A stretch of 64,000 nucleotides of DNA from AG2 sp036493735 (lineage in GTDB: Bacteria > Gemmatimonadota > Gemmatimonadetes > Gemmatimonadales > Gemmatimonadaceae). Below are positions 33,519 to 41,730 of this stretch, in pieces. A model generated the notes under the pieces. The model saw only the letters and a list, made by a program, of their open reading frames with translations, was not told where the DNA came from and made no database searches. A program made the translations under genes and the position numbers. The stretch is taken from NCBI GenBank assembly GCA_036493735.1, contig DASXPH010000010.1:124001-188000 (forward strand). The letters are read 5' to 3'. Every line of letters begins with the position of its first letter. Position 1 is the stretch's first letter.

Positions 33519-34196
33519 ATGCTCGTCCAATTCTATCGCTCGACGATCGGTAAGAAGATCATCATGGCCGTCACGGGGCTGATTGGTATCGCCTTCGTGA
33601 TCGGCCACATGGCCGGAAACCTCCAGGCCTTCGTCGGGCGCGACAAGCTGAATGCCTACGGCGCCCTCCTGCACGGCCCACTCGGGGAGTTGTTGTGGGT
33701 CGTGCGGCTGGTGCTGATCGTCTCCGTGTTGTTGCATGTGCTGATGGCTTATCAACTAACGATGCGTGCGCGGACGGCGCGACCCGTTGGCTACAAGCAA
33801 CGCGAGACGCAGGTCTCGACGTTGGCGTCGCGCACGATGCGCTGGGGCGGCGTGCTCCTGTTGTTGTTCATCATCCTGCACATCCTGCATTTCACGACGG
33901 GTCAGGTGGATCCAGCAAGGTGGCGCGGCCAGCTCGACACCGCCGGCCGGCGCGATGTCTATGGGAATCTCGTGGCGAGCTTCCACATCTGGTGGGTCGC
34001 CGCGTTCTACGTGCTGGCGATGATCTTCCTCGGTCTGCACCTCTACCACGGCGCCTGGAGCTCCGTGCGCACTTTAGGCTTCGCCCAGCCGTCGCCGCAT
34101 CCGCTGCACCGCCGCATCGCACTGGTCGTCGCCGTCGTCGTCTGGCTCGGATTCACTCTCGTACCGCTCGGCGTGCTCGCCGGGTTGATTCGTTAG
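33519..34196 (+). CDS. sdhC: Succinate dehydrogenase cytochrome b membrane subunit
   Basis: A 225-residue membrane anchor with five predicted helices. It begins LVQFYRSTIGKKIIMAVTGL after the first Met, as in the single-anchor b558-type subunits of Bacteroidetes, Bacillus and epsilon-proteobacteria. His residues in FVIGHMAGN, LLHVLMAYQ, ILHILHFTT and GLHLYHGAW are candidate ligands for two hemes b. With no SdhD present this is a type-B complex. sdhA follows after 4 bp. Confidence 0.92.
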   Translation: MLVQFYRSTIGKKIIMAVTGLIGIAFVIGHMAGNLQAFVGRDKLNAYGALLHGPLGELLWVVRLVLIVSVLLHVLMAYQLTMRARTARPVGYKQRETQVSTLASRTMRWGGVLLLLFIILHILHFTTGQVDPARWRGQLDTAGRRDVYGNLVASFHIWWVAAFYVLAMIFLGLHLYHGAWSSVRTLGFAQPSPHPLHRRIALVVAVVVWLGFTLVPLGVLAGLIR

Positions 34197-34200
34197 GCGC

Positions 34201-36114
34201 ATGGAACTTCGAGCACGTATTCCTTCGGGTGCGATCGAGCGCAAGTGGGAGAAGCAGCGCTTCGACATGAAGCTGGTGAACCCGGCGAACAAGCGACGCT
34301 ACACCGTGATCGTTGTCGGTACGGGTCTCGCCGGCGGCGCCGCGGCAGCATCGTTGAGCGAGTTGGGATACCGCGTCAAGGCTTTCTGCTTCCAGGACTC
34401 GCCGCGCCGCGCCCACAGCATCGCGGCGCAGGGTGGGATCAACGCGGCGAAGAACTATCAGAACGATGGCGACAGCATCTACCGCCTCTTCTACGATACC
34501 GTGAAGGGCGGCGACTTTCGGGCGCGTGAGGCGAACGTCTACCGCCTGGCCGAGTTGAGCGTTCGTATAATAGATCAGTGCGTGGCGCAGGGCGTGCCCT
34601 TCGCGCGTGAGTACGGTGGCTTGCTCGCGAATCGCTCCTTCGGTGGCGCCCAGGTCTCGCGGACCTTTTACGCACGGGGGCAGACGGGTCAGCAACTTCT
34701 GCTCGGGGCGTATCAGGCGCTCGAGAAGGAAGTCGCCAGGGAGGGCGTGACGATGTACCCCCGCACGGAGATGCTCGACGTCGTCGTCGTGAATGGGCGA
34801 GCGCGGGGAATCGTGACGCGGAATATGGTGACTGGTGCGATCGAGGCGCATCTGGCGGATGCCGTCATTCTCGGCACCGGCGGCTACGGGAATGTCTTCT
34901 TCCTCTCGACAAACGCGAAGGGGTCGAACGCGACCGCCATCTGGCGTGCGTACCGCCGCGGCGCAGCGTTCGCCAATCCGTGCTACACGCAGATCCATCC
35001 GACCTGTATTCCGGTGAGCGGCGACTATCAATCGAAGCTCACGCTGATGAGCGAATCGCTGCGCAACGACGGTCGGGTGTGGGTTCCGAAGCGTGGCGGG
35101 GACGGCCGGGCACCTAACGCGATTCCTGAAGCGGAGCGCGACTATTACCTGGAGCGCAAGTATCCGAGCTTCGGGAATCTCTCGCCACGCGACATCGCGT
35201 CGCGGGCAGCGAAAGAAGTGTGCGATGAGGGTCGCGGCGTCGGTCCAGGCGGCCGGGGCGTGTACCTCGATTTCGGCGACGCGATCCAGCGGCTGGGCGT
35301 AGAGCGCATTGCCGAACGCTACGGCAACCTGTTCGAGATGTACGAGCGCATCACGGACGAGAATCCGTACCAGGTGCCGATGCGCATCTACCCAGCCGTG
35401 CATTACACGATGGGTGGGCTCTGGGTCGACTACAACTTGATGAGCACGATCCCCGGGCTGCACGTCGTTGGCGAGGCGAACTTCTCGGACCATGGCGCCA
35501 ACCGGCTCGGCGCAAGCGCGCTCATGCAGGGGCTGGCCGACGGCTACTTCATCGTCCCGTTGACGATTGGCGACTATCTGGCGTCGGCGAAACCCGAGCA
35601 GATTGACGATGGTCACGCCGAAGTTCGAGCGACGTTGGCCGCGGTTCAAGAGCGGACACGACGCCTAACGTCGATCGGCGGTAAGCGATCGGCATCGTCG
35701 TTTCATCGCGAGCTCGGCAAGATCATGTGGGAATACTGCGGCATGGCACGTAGCGCCGAAGGACTCCGGACGGCACTGCAGCTCATTCCTCAGCTGCGCG
35801 AGGAGTTCTGGCGCGAGCTGTATGTGCCGGGCACGGGCGAGGAACTCAATCAGGAATTGGAACGCGCCGGCCGCGTGGCCGATTTTCTGGAGCTGGGTGA
35901 GCTGATGTGCATCGACGCGTTGCATCGCGAGGAGTCATGCGGCGGTCACTTTCGGATCGAGCACCAGACGCCGGATGGGGAAGCACTCCGTCACGACGAT
36001 CAGTTTGCATACGTGGCGGCGTGGGAGTTTGCTGGCGACGGCAACGCACCGATCCTGCACAAGGAACCGCTGGTGTTCGAGAATGTCGCGTTAGCGACGC
36101 GAAGCTATAAGTAG
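34201..36114 (+). CDS. sdhA: Succinate dehydrogenase / fumarate reductase flavoprotein subunit
   Basis: A 637-residue flavoprotein oxidising succinate to fumarate. YTVIVVGTGLAGGAAAASL is the FAD Rossmann loop. RRAHSIAAQGGINAAKNYQN contains the His that binds FAD covalently. Active-site segments include the IHPTCIP region and MRIYPAVHYTMGGLWVDYN, with HVVGEANFSDHGANRLGASA near the C-terminal FAD site. The N-terminal 30 residues before the Rossmann fold resemble the Bacteroidetes-type SdhA. A 70-bp gap precedes sdhB. Confidence 0.97.
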   Translation: MELRARIPSGAIERKWEKQRFDMKLVNPANKRRYTVIVVGTGLAGGAAAASLSELGYRVKAFCFQDSPRRAHSIAAQGGINAAKNYQNDGDSIYRLFYDTVKGGDFRAREANVYRLAELSVRIIDQCVAQGVPFAREYGGLLANRSFGGAQVSRTFYARGQTGQQLLLGAYQALEKEVAREGVTMYPRTEMLDVVVVNGRARGIVTRNMVTGAIEAHLADAVILGTGGYGNVFFLSTNAKGSNATAIWRAYRRGAAFANPCYTQIHPTCIPVSGDYQSKLTLMSESLRNDGRVWVPKRGGDGRAPNAIPEAERDYYLERKYPSFGNLSPRDIASRAAKEVCDEGRGVGPGGRGVYLDFGDAIQRLGVERIAERYGNLFEMYERITDENPYQVPMRIYPAVHYTMGGLWVDYNLMSTIPGLHVVGEANFSDHGANRLGASALMQGLADGYFIVPLTIGDYLASAKPEQIDDGHAEVRATLAAVQERTRRLTSIGGKRSASSFHRELGKIMWEYCGMARSAEGLRTALQLIPQLREEFWRELYVPGTGEELNQELERAGRVADFLELGELMCIDALHREESCGGHFRIEHQTPDGEALRHDDQFAYVAAWEFAGDGNAPILHKEPLVFENVALATRSYK

Positions 36115-36184
36115 GTGGTAGAGGGTAGAGGGTGAAAAACGGCGCGAGGAGCAGGAGCGACCGCGATAGCGCGAGCGACATCAA

Positions 36185-36958
36185 ATGAACTTACGGCTGC
36201 ATATTTGGCGACAACCGTCGGCGGACAGAGCGGGCTCCTTCGTCACCTACGAGGCGAAGGAGATCAGCCCGGAGATGTCCTTTCTCGAGATGCTCGACGT
36301 CGTGAACGAGAATCTCGTCGCGAACGGAACGGAGCCTGTCGCCTTCGATCACGACTGTCGCGAGGGGATCTGCGGCTCGTGCGGCATGATGATCAACGGC
36401 GTCGCGCATGGTCCGATGCGAGCGACGGCGGCCTGTCAGCTGCACATGCGGCACTTCAAGGACGGCGACGTCGTATGGATCGAGCCATGGCGCTCGCGCG
36501 CCTTTCCCGTCGTGAAGGACCTCGTCGTGAATCGCGGTGCACTCGACCGGATCATCGCGTCCGGCGGATATATCAGCGTCAACACGGGTAGTCCTCAGGA
36601 AGCCAATACCACTCTCGTCCCGAAGCACGATGCCGACGAGGCCATGGACGCTGCCGCGTGCATCGGGTGTGGTGCGTGCGTTGCGGCATGCCCTAACGGC
36701 TCCGCGTCGCTCTTCACGGCAGCGAAGATTTCACACTTGGGACTTCTGCCTCAGGGACAGCCGGAGCGAATGCGGCGCGCGCTTCGGATGATTGCGCAGA
36801 TGGACGCCGAAGGCTTCGGGCACTGTACGCTCTTTGGCGAGTGCCAGGAGGCCTGCCCGAAGGAGATCAGTATCGACACCATCGCACGGATGAATCGCGA
36901 TTATGTCCGCGCCGCGGTGACTCAGCGCGAAGAGAAGGCCGTCGGCGGCGCTGGATGA
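36185..36958 (+). CDS. sdhB: Succinate dehydrogenase iron-sulfur subunit
   Basis: A 257-residue protein with three clusters: 2Fe-2S in CREGICGSC...ACQL, 4Fe-4S in CIGCGACVAACPNGSA, and 3Fe-4S from the third set with CTLFGECQEACPKE. It carries electrons from FAD in SdhA to quinone at SdhC. The 70-bp gap after sdhA holds purine-rich sequence (GGTAGAGGGTAGAGGGTG) and no gene. Confidence 0.97.
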   Translation: MNLRLHIWRQPSADRAGSFVTYEAKEISPEMSFLEMLDVVNENLVANGTEPVAFDHDCREGICGSCGMMINGVAHGPMRATAACQLHMRHFKDGDVVWIEPWRSRAFPVVKDLVVNRGALDRIIASGGYISVNTGSPQEANTTLVPKHDADEAMDAAACIGCGACVAACPNGSASLFTAAKISHLGLLPQGQPERMRRALRMIAQMDAEGFGHCTLFGECQEACPKEISIDTIARMNRDYVRAAVTQREEKAVGGAG

Positions 36959-37000
36959 CGGCCCGGTTGCTGCAGCACACCAACCGACTTGGAAGCCGAG

Positions 37001-37261
37001 GTGAGTGTGGCGCAGGAGCAGCCTGAGGAGAATCCAGTCCGGCGCGATCGACTTCGCGATCCTGAAGCCCAGCTCGGCGGCGCGGACGCTGTCGAGAAAA
37101 CGACGTACGTGGTGGGCAAGGGAACAGATCCACGCGCGCGCAAGGGAGAAGGGCCGAGCGCAACGGTGCGGAGCGCGGGGCCTCCGCTGATGGTGATCGG
37201 CGTTGTTGTCGTGCTCGCGTTGCTCGTGCTTGCTGCTTATTTGATTGGAATTTTCCGATGA
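37001..37261 (+). CDS. Small tail-anchored membrane protein of unknown function
   Basis: From GTG 37001 (GGAAG 5 bp upstream) it has 86 residues; TTG 36989 would add four. The first 55 are polar and charged (EEN, RRDRLRDPEAQ, GKGTDPRARK). The last 25 are one hydrophobic helix (LMVIGVVVVLALLVLAAYLI) ending GIFR. That layout is of a C-terminal tail-anchored protein with its domain in the cytoplasm. It follows sdhB by 42 bp and may be a small accessory of the dehydrogenase, by position only. Confidence 0.6.
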   Translation: MSVAQEQPEENPVRRDRLRDPEAQLGGADAVEKTTYVVGKGTDPRARKGEGPSATVRSAGPPLMVIGVVVVLALLVLAAYLIGIFR

Positions 37262-37304
37262 GCGGAATGCAGGTTCGGCGGACGGACAGGAGGGAACGCG
37301 CGAC

Positions 37305-37859
37305 TCAGATCTTGGGAAGAGTCACGCCCAGCTGGCCTTGGTACTTGCCCTTCTTGTCCTTGTAGGAGACGGCAGGCTCCTCGTCGCCGCGGAAGAAGAG
37401 GACCTGCGCAATTCCCTCGTTAGCGTAGATCTTGGCCGGGAGGGGCGTCGTGTTCGAGATCTCGAGCGTCACATAGCCCTCCCATTCCGGCTCGAACGGC
37501 GTCACGTTCGTGATGATGCCGCAGCGCGCGTACGTCGATTTCCCGACCGTCACCGTCAGCACGTTGCGCGGTATGCGGAAGTATTCGACGGACCGCGCGA
37601 GCGCGAAGGAATTCGGGGGAACGATGCATACATCGCCCTCGAATTCGACGAAGGACTTGGGATCGAAGGCCTTCGGATCGACGATCGAATTGAGAACGTT
37701 GGTGAAGATGCGGAACTCGCGCGCCACCCGCATGTCGTAACCGTAGGAGCTGACGCCGTACGAGATGACGCCGGCGCGAACCTGGCTCTGCTCGAAGGGC
37801 TCGATCATGCGCTGCTCTTCAGCCATGCGCGTGATCCAGCGATCGGACATCAGCGACAT
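37305..37859 (-). CDS. dcd: dCTP deaminase
   Basis: A 184-residue trimeric enzyme of dUTP supply. Motifs: VSSYGYDMRVAREF, VGKSTYARCGI (phosphate-binding Ser and Arg), TPFEPEWEGYVTLEI (catalytic Glu), and the nucleotide-binding C-terminal GKYQGQLGVTLPK. It ends LGVTLPKI, close to the family tail. ATG 37859 gives MSLMSDRWIT; the Met at residue 4 is an equally good start. It is the only - strand gene in the second half of the window, convergent with the small membrane gene and divergent from nuoA. Confidence 0.95.
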   Translation of the reverse strand: MSLMSDRWITRMAEEQRMIEPFEQSQVRAGVISYGVSSYGYDMRVAREFRIFTNVLNSIVDPKAFDPKSFVEFEGDVCIVPPNSFALARSVEYFRIPRNVLTVTVGKSTYARCGIITNVTPFEPEWEGYVTLEISNTTPLPAKIYANEGIAQVLFFRGDEEPAVSYKDKKGKYQGQLGVTLPKI

Positions 37860-38018
37860 GTGGGTCGCGCGGCGCGGCGCGCGAGAAGAACGGCGCGTGA
37901 GCGAGAAATCGGCATGGCGCGAAAAGCTAGACGACCCTGATCACCGTGCCAAGCGTGGCACGACAATTTCTCGCGCAGTTGCGTCTTCGTGCACCCACGC
38001 GCGCGTAACGCGCCGCGG

Positions 38019-38073
38019 TTGACACTGCGTCCGCGTCCCGGATAGCTTTCGGGCACTTAGTGAAAGTTTTCAC
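38019..38073 (+). promoter_or_regulatory. Probable nuo operon promoter and palindromic site
   Basis: TTGACA (38019-38024) and ATAGCT (38042-38047) are 17 bp apart, about 40 bp before nuoA. Between them and the start lies the perfect inverted repeat GTGAAA-GT-TTTCAC (38060-38073), a plausible operator just downstream of the transcription start. The -35 is perfect; the -10 is weak. Confidence 0.55.
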
Positions 38074-38087
38074 GAAGTCGGGAGATT

Positions 38088-38492
38088 ATGGAACGCGCGT
38101 ACGTGCCGGTTCTGCTGCTTCTCGGGTTCGTGGTGTTCAATGCAGTCTTGATGTTGGGCTTGTCGGCGCTGACGCTCCGCTCGCGACCGACGCCGGTGAA
38201 GCAGACGGCGTATGAGTCCGGCATTCCGCCACTTGGAGATGCGCGCGAGCGTTTCTCCGTGAAGTTCTACATGGTGGCGGTGTTGTTCATCATCTTCGAC
38301 ATCGAGACCGTGTTCATGATTCCGTGGGGCGCGCACTTTCGAGAATTGTCGTGTGCGCGGCCGCTCCTCGGCGGCGCGTGTCCCGCCGGATCGGTGTCGC
38401 TTTTCGGTCTGCTCGAGATGGTAGTGTTCATGGTGATCCTGCTCGTCGGCTTCGTGTACGTGTGGAAGAAGGGAGCATTGCAATGGGATTGA
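38088..38492 (+). CDS. nuoA: NADH-quinone oxidoreductase subunit A
   Basis: A 134-residue membrane subunit with three helices. It contains the conserved loop KQTAYESGIPPLGDARERFSV (Y-E-C/S-G-x-x-P) and the acidic second helix MVAVLFIIFDIETVFMIPW. It is the first gene of a complete nuoA-N operon; the start has GGGAGA 4 bp upstream. It overlaps nuoB by 10 bp. An insert (SCARPLLGGACPAG) before the third helix contains two Cys. Confidence 0.95.
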   Translation: MERAYVPVLLLLGFVVFNAVLMLGLSALTLRSRPTPVKQTAYESGIPPLGDARERFSVKFYMVAVLFIIFDIETVFMIPWGAHFRELSCARPLLGGACPAGSVSLFGLLEMVVFMVILLVGFVYVWKKGALQWD

Positions 38493-39109
38493 GCCGACGA
38501 CCGGACCCGGCCATCACGCAGCTTTCGAGCGGCGGGGATCCATGGACAACGACACGACTGGACTTCGTCGTCAATTGGGCACGCGCGAACTCGCTGTGGC
38601 CGATGCCGTTCGGGACCGCGTGCTGTGCGATCGAGTTCATGGCGACGGCAGCGAGCCGATTCGATCTCGCGCGGTTTGGCATGGAGCGTCAGAGCTTTTC
38701 GCCTCGTCAGGCAGACGTCCTGATCTGCGCGGGGCGTGTGCCGTTCAAGCTCGCGCCGGTGCTGCGTCGCATCTGGCAACAGATGCCGCAGCCGAAGTGG
38801 TGCATCTCGATGGGATCGTGCGCGTCGAGCGGCAACGGCATTTTCGACAACTATGCCGTCGTGCAGGGCATTGACACGATCATTCCGGTGGACGTGTACG
38901 TGCCCGGCTGTCCGCCGCGGCCTGAAGGCCTGCTCTACGGCATCATGCTTCTTCAGAAGAAGGTCATGAATGAGCGCTCCGCCGACAAGTCGTTGCGGAA
39001 CGAGATGGAACCGGATCCTCGCAGTCAGCTGTACATTCCGGCGCCGATGATCGACGAGGTCTCGGAGCCATTCGGCAATTCAGTTCATCAGACGCGTAGC
39101 GGGCTGTGA
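38483..39109 (+). CDS. nuoB: NADH-quinone oxidoreductase subunit B
   Basis: A 208-residue subunit carrying cluster N2, the last before quinone. The ligands are the tandem Cys in GTACCAIEFM, Cys in SMGSCASSGNG and Cys in VPGCPPRPEGL. ATG 38483 lies inside the end of nuoA; the frame is open further upstream but homologous sequence begins at about MGLSRRPD. Its stop overlaps the nuoC GTG. Confidence 0.97.
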   Translation: MGLSRRPDPAITQLSSGGDPWTTTRLDFVVNWARANSLWPMPFGTACCAIEFMATAASRFDLARFGMERQSFSPRQADVLICAGRVPFKLAPVLRRIWQQMPQPKWCISMGSCASSGNGIFDNYAVVQGIDTIIPVDVYVPGCPPRPEGLLYGIMLLQKKVMNERSADKSLRNEMEPDPRSQLYIPAPMIDEVSEPFGNSVHQTRSGL

Positions 39110-39810
39110 GCACGAGCTTCACTCCAGTGGTCGCGGGAAGCGCTCTGGCGTCTGACGCACCGGCGCCTGCGACGGCGAAATCGGTACCGCGGCAGGGCGA
39201 AACGCCGAACCCTAGTGCGGCCGCGCTGCAGGCGCGCTTTCCCACGGCGGTGAAACAGGTCCGCGTTGTCTGGGGAGAAACGACGGTCATCGTCGATGGC
39301 GGTCAGCTGCTCGAGATCGTTCAGTGGCTGCATGACGATCCGTCGCAGCGTTACGACTTTCTGTCGGATGTGACCGCGGTCGAGTTTAGAGATCTCGAAC
39401 TGCCGATCGAAGTCGTGTGGCACCTGCGGTCGCTCCCGTATCGGCGATTCCTGCGTCTCAAGGTTCTGCTCGAAAAGGGCTCGCCGCTCGAGGTGCCGAG
39501 CGTCTGGAGTGTTTACAGGGCCGCGGATTGGCTGGAGCGGGAGTGTTACGACATGTTCGGTATTCGCTTCAGCGGCCATCCGGATCTGCGGCGCCTGCTG
39601 ATGTGGGAGCAATACCGGGAGGGGTACCCGCTGCGGAAGGATTTCCCGCTCCGCGGCCGCTTCAGCCGCTCCGAGCAACTGCGGCAGGCGCTGGCCGCGA
39701 ATCCAGAAGCACGCTACACCAAGGAGGAGCTCTCGATCGCGCAGGCCTTCGAGGATCTGCCTGACGATATGCGCCGGCGTCTGAGTGCGGGCGAGAAGAC
39801 GGGAGAATAG
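39106..39810 (+). CDS. nuoC: NADH-quinone oxidoreductase subunit C
   Basis: A 234-residue hydrophilic subunit (the 30-kDa homologue), not fused to NuoD. The signature is the region ERECYDMFGIRFSGHPDLRRLLMW, followed by GYPLRKDFPLRGR. The first 40 residues are Ala/Pro-rich and poorly conserved. GTG 39106 forms a GTGA overlap with nuoB. Confidence 0.95.
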   Translation: MSTSFTPVVAGSALASDAPAPATAKSVPRQGETPNPSAAALQARFPTAVKQVRVVWGETTVIVDGGQLLEIVQWLHDDPSQRYDFLSDVTAVEFRDLELPIEVVWHLRSLPYRRFLRLKVLLEKGSPLEVPSVWSVYRAADWLERECYDMFGIRFSGHPDLRRLLMWEQYREGYPLRKDFPLRGRFSRSEQLRQALAANPEARYTKEELSIAQAFEDLPDDMRRRLSAGEKTGE

Positions 39811-39818
39811 ACGGCGAC

Positions 39819-41129
39819 ATGGCGACGAAGCGAACGGTGGAAGTCGAGCTGTCGACGACCGGCCTGGACGGGCAGGGGCGGCCGCAACGCGTGCCGCTCG
39901 TGGTGGACGACGGCGGCTCGCCTGTCGCGCTCGAGGCGCCCGCGGCGATCGAGCCCGATCTCGCCGGTGACCACATGCTCATCAACATCGGGCCGCAGCA
40001 TCCGGCAACACACGGCGTGCTGCGGCTCGTGCTCGAGCTCGACGGCGAGACGGTCGTACGCTGCATCCCGCACATCGGCTACCTGCACTGCGGGTTCGAG
40101 AAGTCCGGCGAGTACCGCCAGTACAACCAGATCATTCCGTACACCGACCGCGAGGATTACCTCAACTCGCCGGGGAACAACGTTGCTTTCGCGTTAGGCG
40201 CGGAGCGATTGTTCGGAGTCGAGATCACAGAGCGCTGCAAGGTGTTGCGCGTCATTCTTTGCGAGCTGTCACGCATCATCTCGCATCTCGTCTGGCTGGG
40301 CACGACCTGCATCGATATCGGCGCATTCACACCCTTTCTCTGGTCTTTCGAGAAGCGGGAGAAGATCTACGAGTTGTTCGAGGCATGGATCGGCGCGCGC
40401 CTGACGACGACATTCACGCGCGTCGGCGGCATGGGCGCGGACATCCCCGACGGCTGGCTCGTGGGATTGCGCGGCTTCCTCACGGATTTCCCGAAGACGA
40501 TCGACGAGATTGACCGCGTCGTGACGAGGAATGGCATCTGGGTCGGGCGCACGATCGGTCTCGGCGTCATGACGGCGGAAGAGGCGATCAACCACGGTTT
40601 GTCTGGACCGATGGTTCGAGCGTCGGGTGTCGCCTACGACGTGCGCAAGGACTTCCCATATCTCGATTACGAGACGTACGACTTCGATGTGCCGGTCGGC
40701 ACGAACGGCGACGTGTACGATCGGTACCTGGTGCGCATGGAAGAGTTGCGTCAATCGGTACGCATCCTCGAACAGGCCGCCGCGCGGCTTCCCGAGGGGC
40801 CGATCAACGTGAAGGACCACCGCCTGATCCTTCCGCCCAAGAGCAAGGCGACGAGCGATATGGAGTCGATGATCCATCACTTCAAGCAGGTGATGGAGGG
40901 CCCCCGCCCACCGCTCGGCGAGGCGTACGTCGCTGTGGAAAGCCCGAAGGGCGAGAAGGGCTACTACATGGTCTCGGACGGCACATCAAAGCCAGTGCGC
41001 TGGCGCATTCGTCCGCCGTCGTTCGTGAACCTCTCCGCCATCTCGAAGATGGTCGAAGGGCACCTATTGTCGGATGTCATCGCGATCAACGCGAGCATCG
41101 ATATTGTCATGGGAGAAATCGATAGATGA
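39819..41129 (+). CDS. nuoD: NADH-quinone oxidoreductase subunit D
   Basis: A 436-residue 49-kDa-type subunit that builds the quinone pocket with NuoB. INIGPQHPATHGVLRLVLEL (His in the quinone site), GYLHCGFEKSGEYRQYNQ, DREDYLNSPGNN and the C-terminal RIRPPSFVNLSAISKMVEGH are all family landmarks. About 40 extra N-terminal residues precede the conserved start. A 53-bp gap with a dispersed repeat separates it from nuoE. Confidence 0.97.
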   Translation: MATKRTVEVELSTTGLDGQGRPQRVPLVVDDGGSPVALEAPAAIEPDLAGDHMLINIGPQHPATHGVLRLVLELDGETVVRCIPHIGYLHCGFEKSGEYRQYNQIIPYTDREDYLNSPGNNVAFALGAERLFGVEITERCKVLRVILCELSRIISHLVWLGTTCIDIGAFTPFLWSFEKREKIYELFEAWIGARLTTTFTRVGGMGADIPDGWLVGLRGFLTDFPKTIDEIDRVVTRNGIWVGRTIGLGVMTAEEAINHGLSGPMVRASGVAYDVRKDFPYLDYETYDFDVPVGTNGDVYDRYLVRMEELRQSVRILEQAAARLPEGPINVKDHRLILPPKSKATSDMESMIHHFKQVMEGPRPPLGEAYVAVESPKGEKGYYMVSDGTSKPVRWRIRPPSFVNLSAISKMVEGHLLSDVIAINASIDIVMGEIDR

Positions 41130-41143
41130 TCGTTGCGGTAACA

Positions 41144-41178
41144 GCAGATCCTTGGTCGCTTCGCTCCCTCGGATGACA
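41144..41178. repeat. Copy of the dispersed AGATCCTT...GGATGACA repeat
   Basis: GCAGATCCTTGGTCGCTTCG-CTCCCTCGGATGACA lies in the nuoD-nuoE gap and matches the dnaB-radA copy with small insertions. It is one of the few interruptions of the nuo operon. Confidence 0.65.
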
Positions 41179-41182
41179 CCCA

Positions 41183-41728
41183 ATGAGCATTCGTGAAATG
41201 GGCGGCGTGGAGGCGCCGGCGGATACATCGCACGGACGCCACGGGGAGCCGCATCAGCCGGTGTTCGTCGGCACGCGCAAACAGGAGCTCGATGAGTTGC
41301 TGACGCGCTATCCGTCGAAGATGGCGGCGCTGCTTCCCGCGCTCTGGATGGTGCAGCACGACCGTGGCTGGGTGAGCGAAGACGCGATGGCCGAAGTGGC
41401 CGGGCTGCTCGATCTCACGCCGGCGTACGTGAAGGGCGTTGTCACCTTCTACACGATGTACCACCAGCATCCGGTCGGGACATACTTCGTACAGGTTTGC
41501 ACGACGTCGCCCTGCCAGGTGTGTGGTGCCGAGGAAGTAGTGGAAGCATTCCTCCGCCACACCGGATGTCAGGAGCTCGGTGTTACGTCGCCGGACGACA
41601 AGTTCACTGTCATCGAAGTGGAATGCCTCGGCGCTTGCGGCTTCGCAACGCCGGTGATGGTCAACGAAGACTTCATCGAGTCCGTGACGCCCGAGGGCGT
41701 TGCCGAGCTCCTCTCGCGATACAAGTAA
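41183..41728 (+). CDS. nuoE: NADH-quinone oxidoreductase subunit E
   Basis: A 181-residue thioredoxin-fold subunit with 2Fe-2S cluster N1a. The ligands are VCTTSPCQVCGAE (C-x4-C) and VECLGACGFATPVM (C-x3-C). Upstream, LPALWMVQHDRGWVSEDAM and KGVVTFYTMYHQHPVG are typical. The first 28 residues are a His/Gly-rich extension. nuoF starts 2 bp later. Confidence 0.96.
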   Translation: MSIREMGGVEAPADTSHGRHGEPHQPVFVGTRKQELDELLTRYPSKMAALLPALWMVQHDRGWVSEDAMAEVAGLLDLTPAYVKGVVTFYTMYHQHPVGTYFVQVCTTSPCQVCGAEEVVEAFLRHTGCQELGVTSPDDKFTVIEVECLGACGFATPVMVNEDFIESVTPEGVAELLSRYK

Positions 41729-41730
41729 CG

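Noticed and set aside
34153..35649. 498-codon - strand frame opposite sdhA
   Set aside because: Antisense shadow of a fully conserved flavoprotein gene with no motif of its own.
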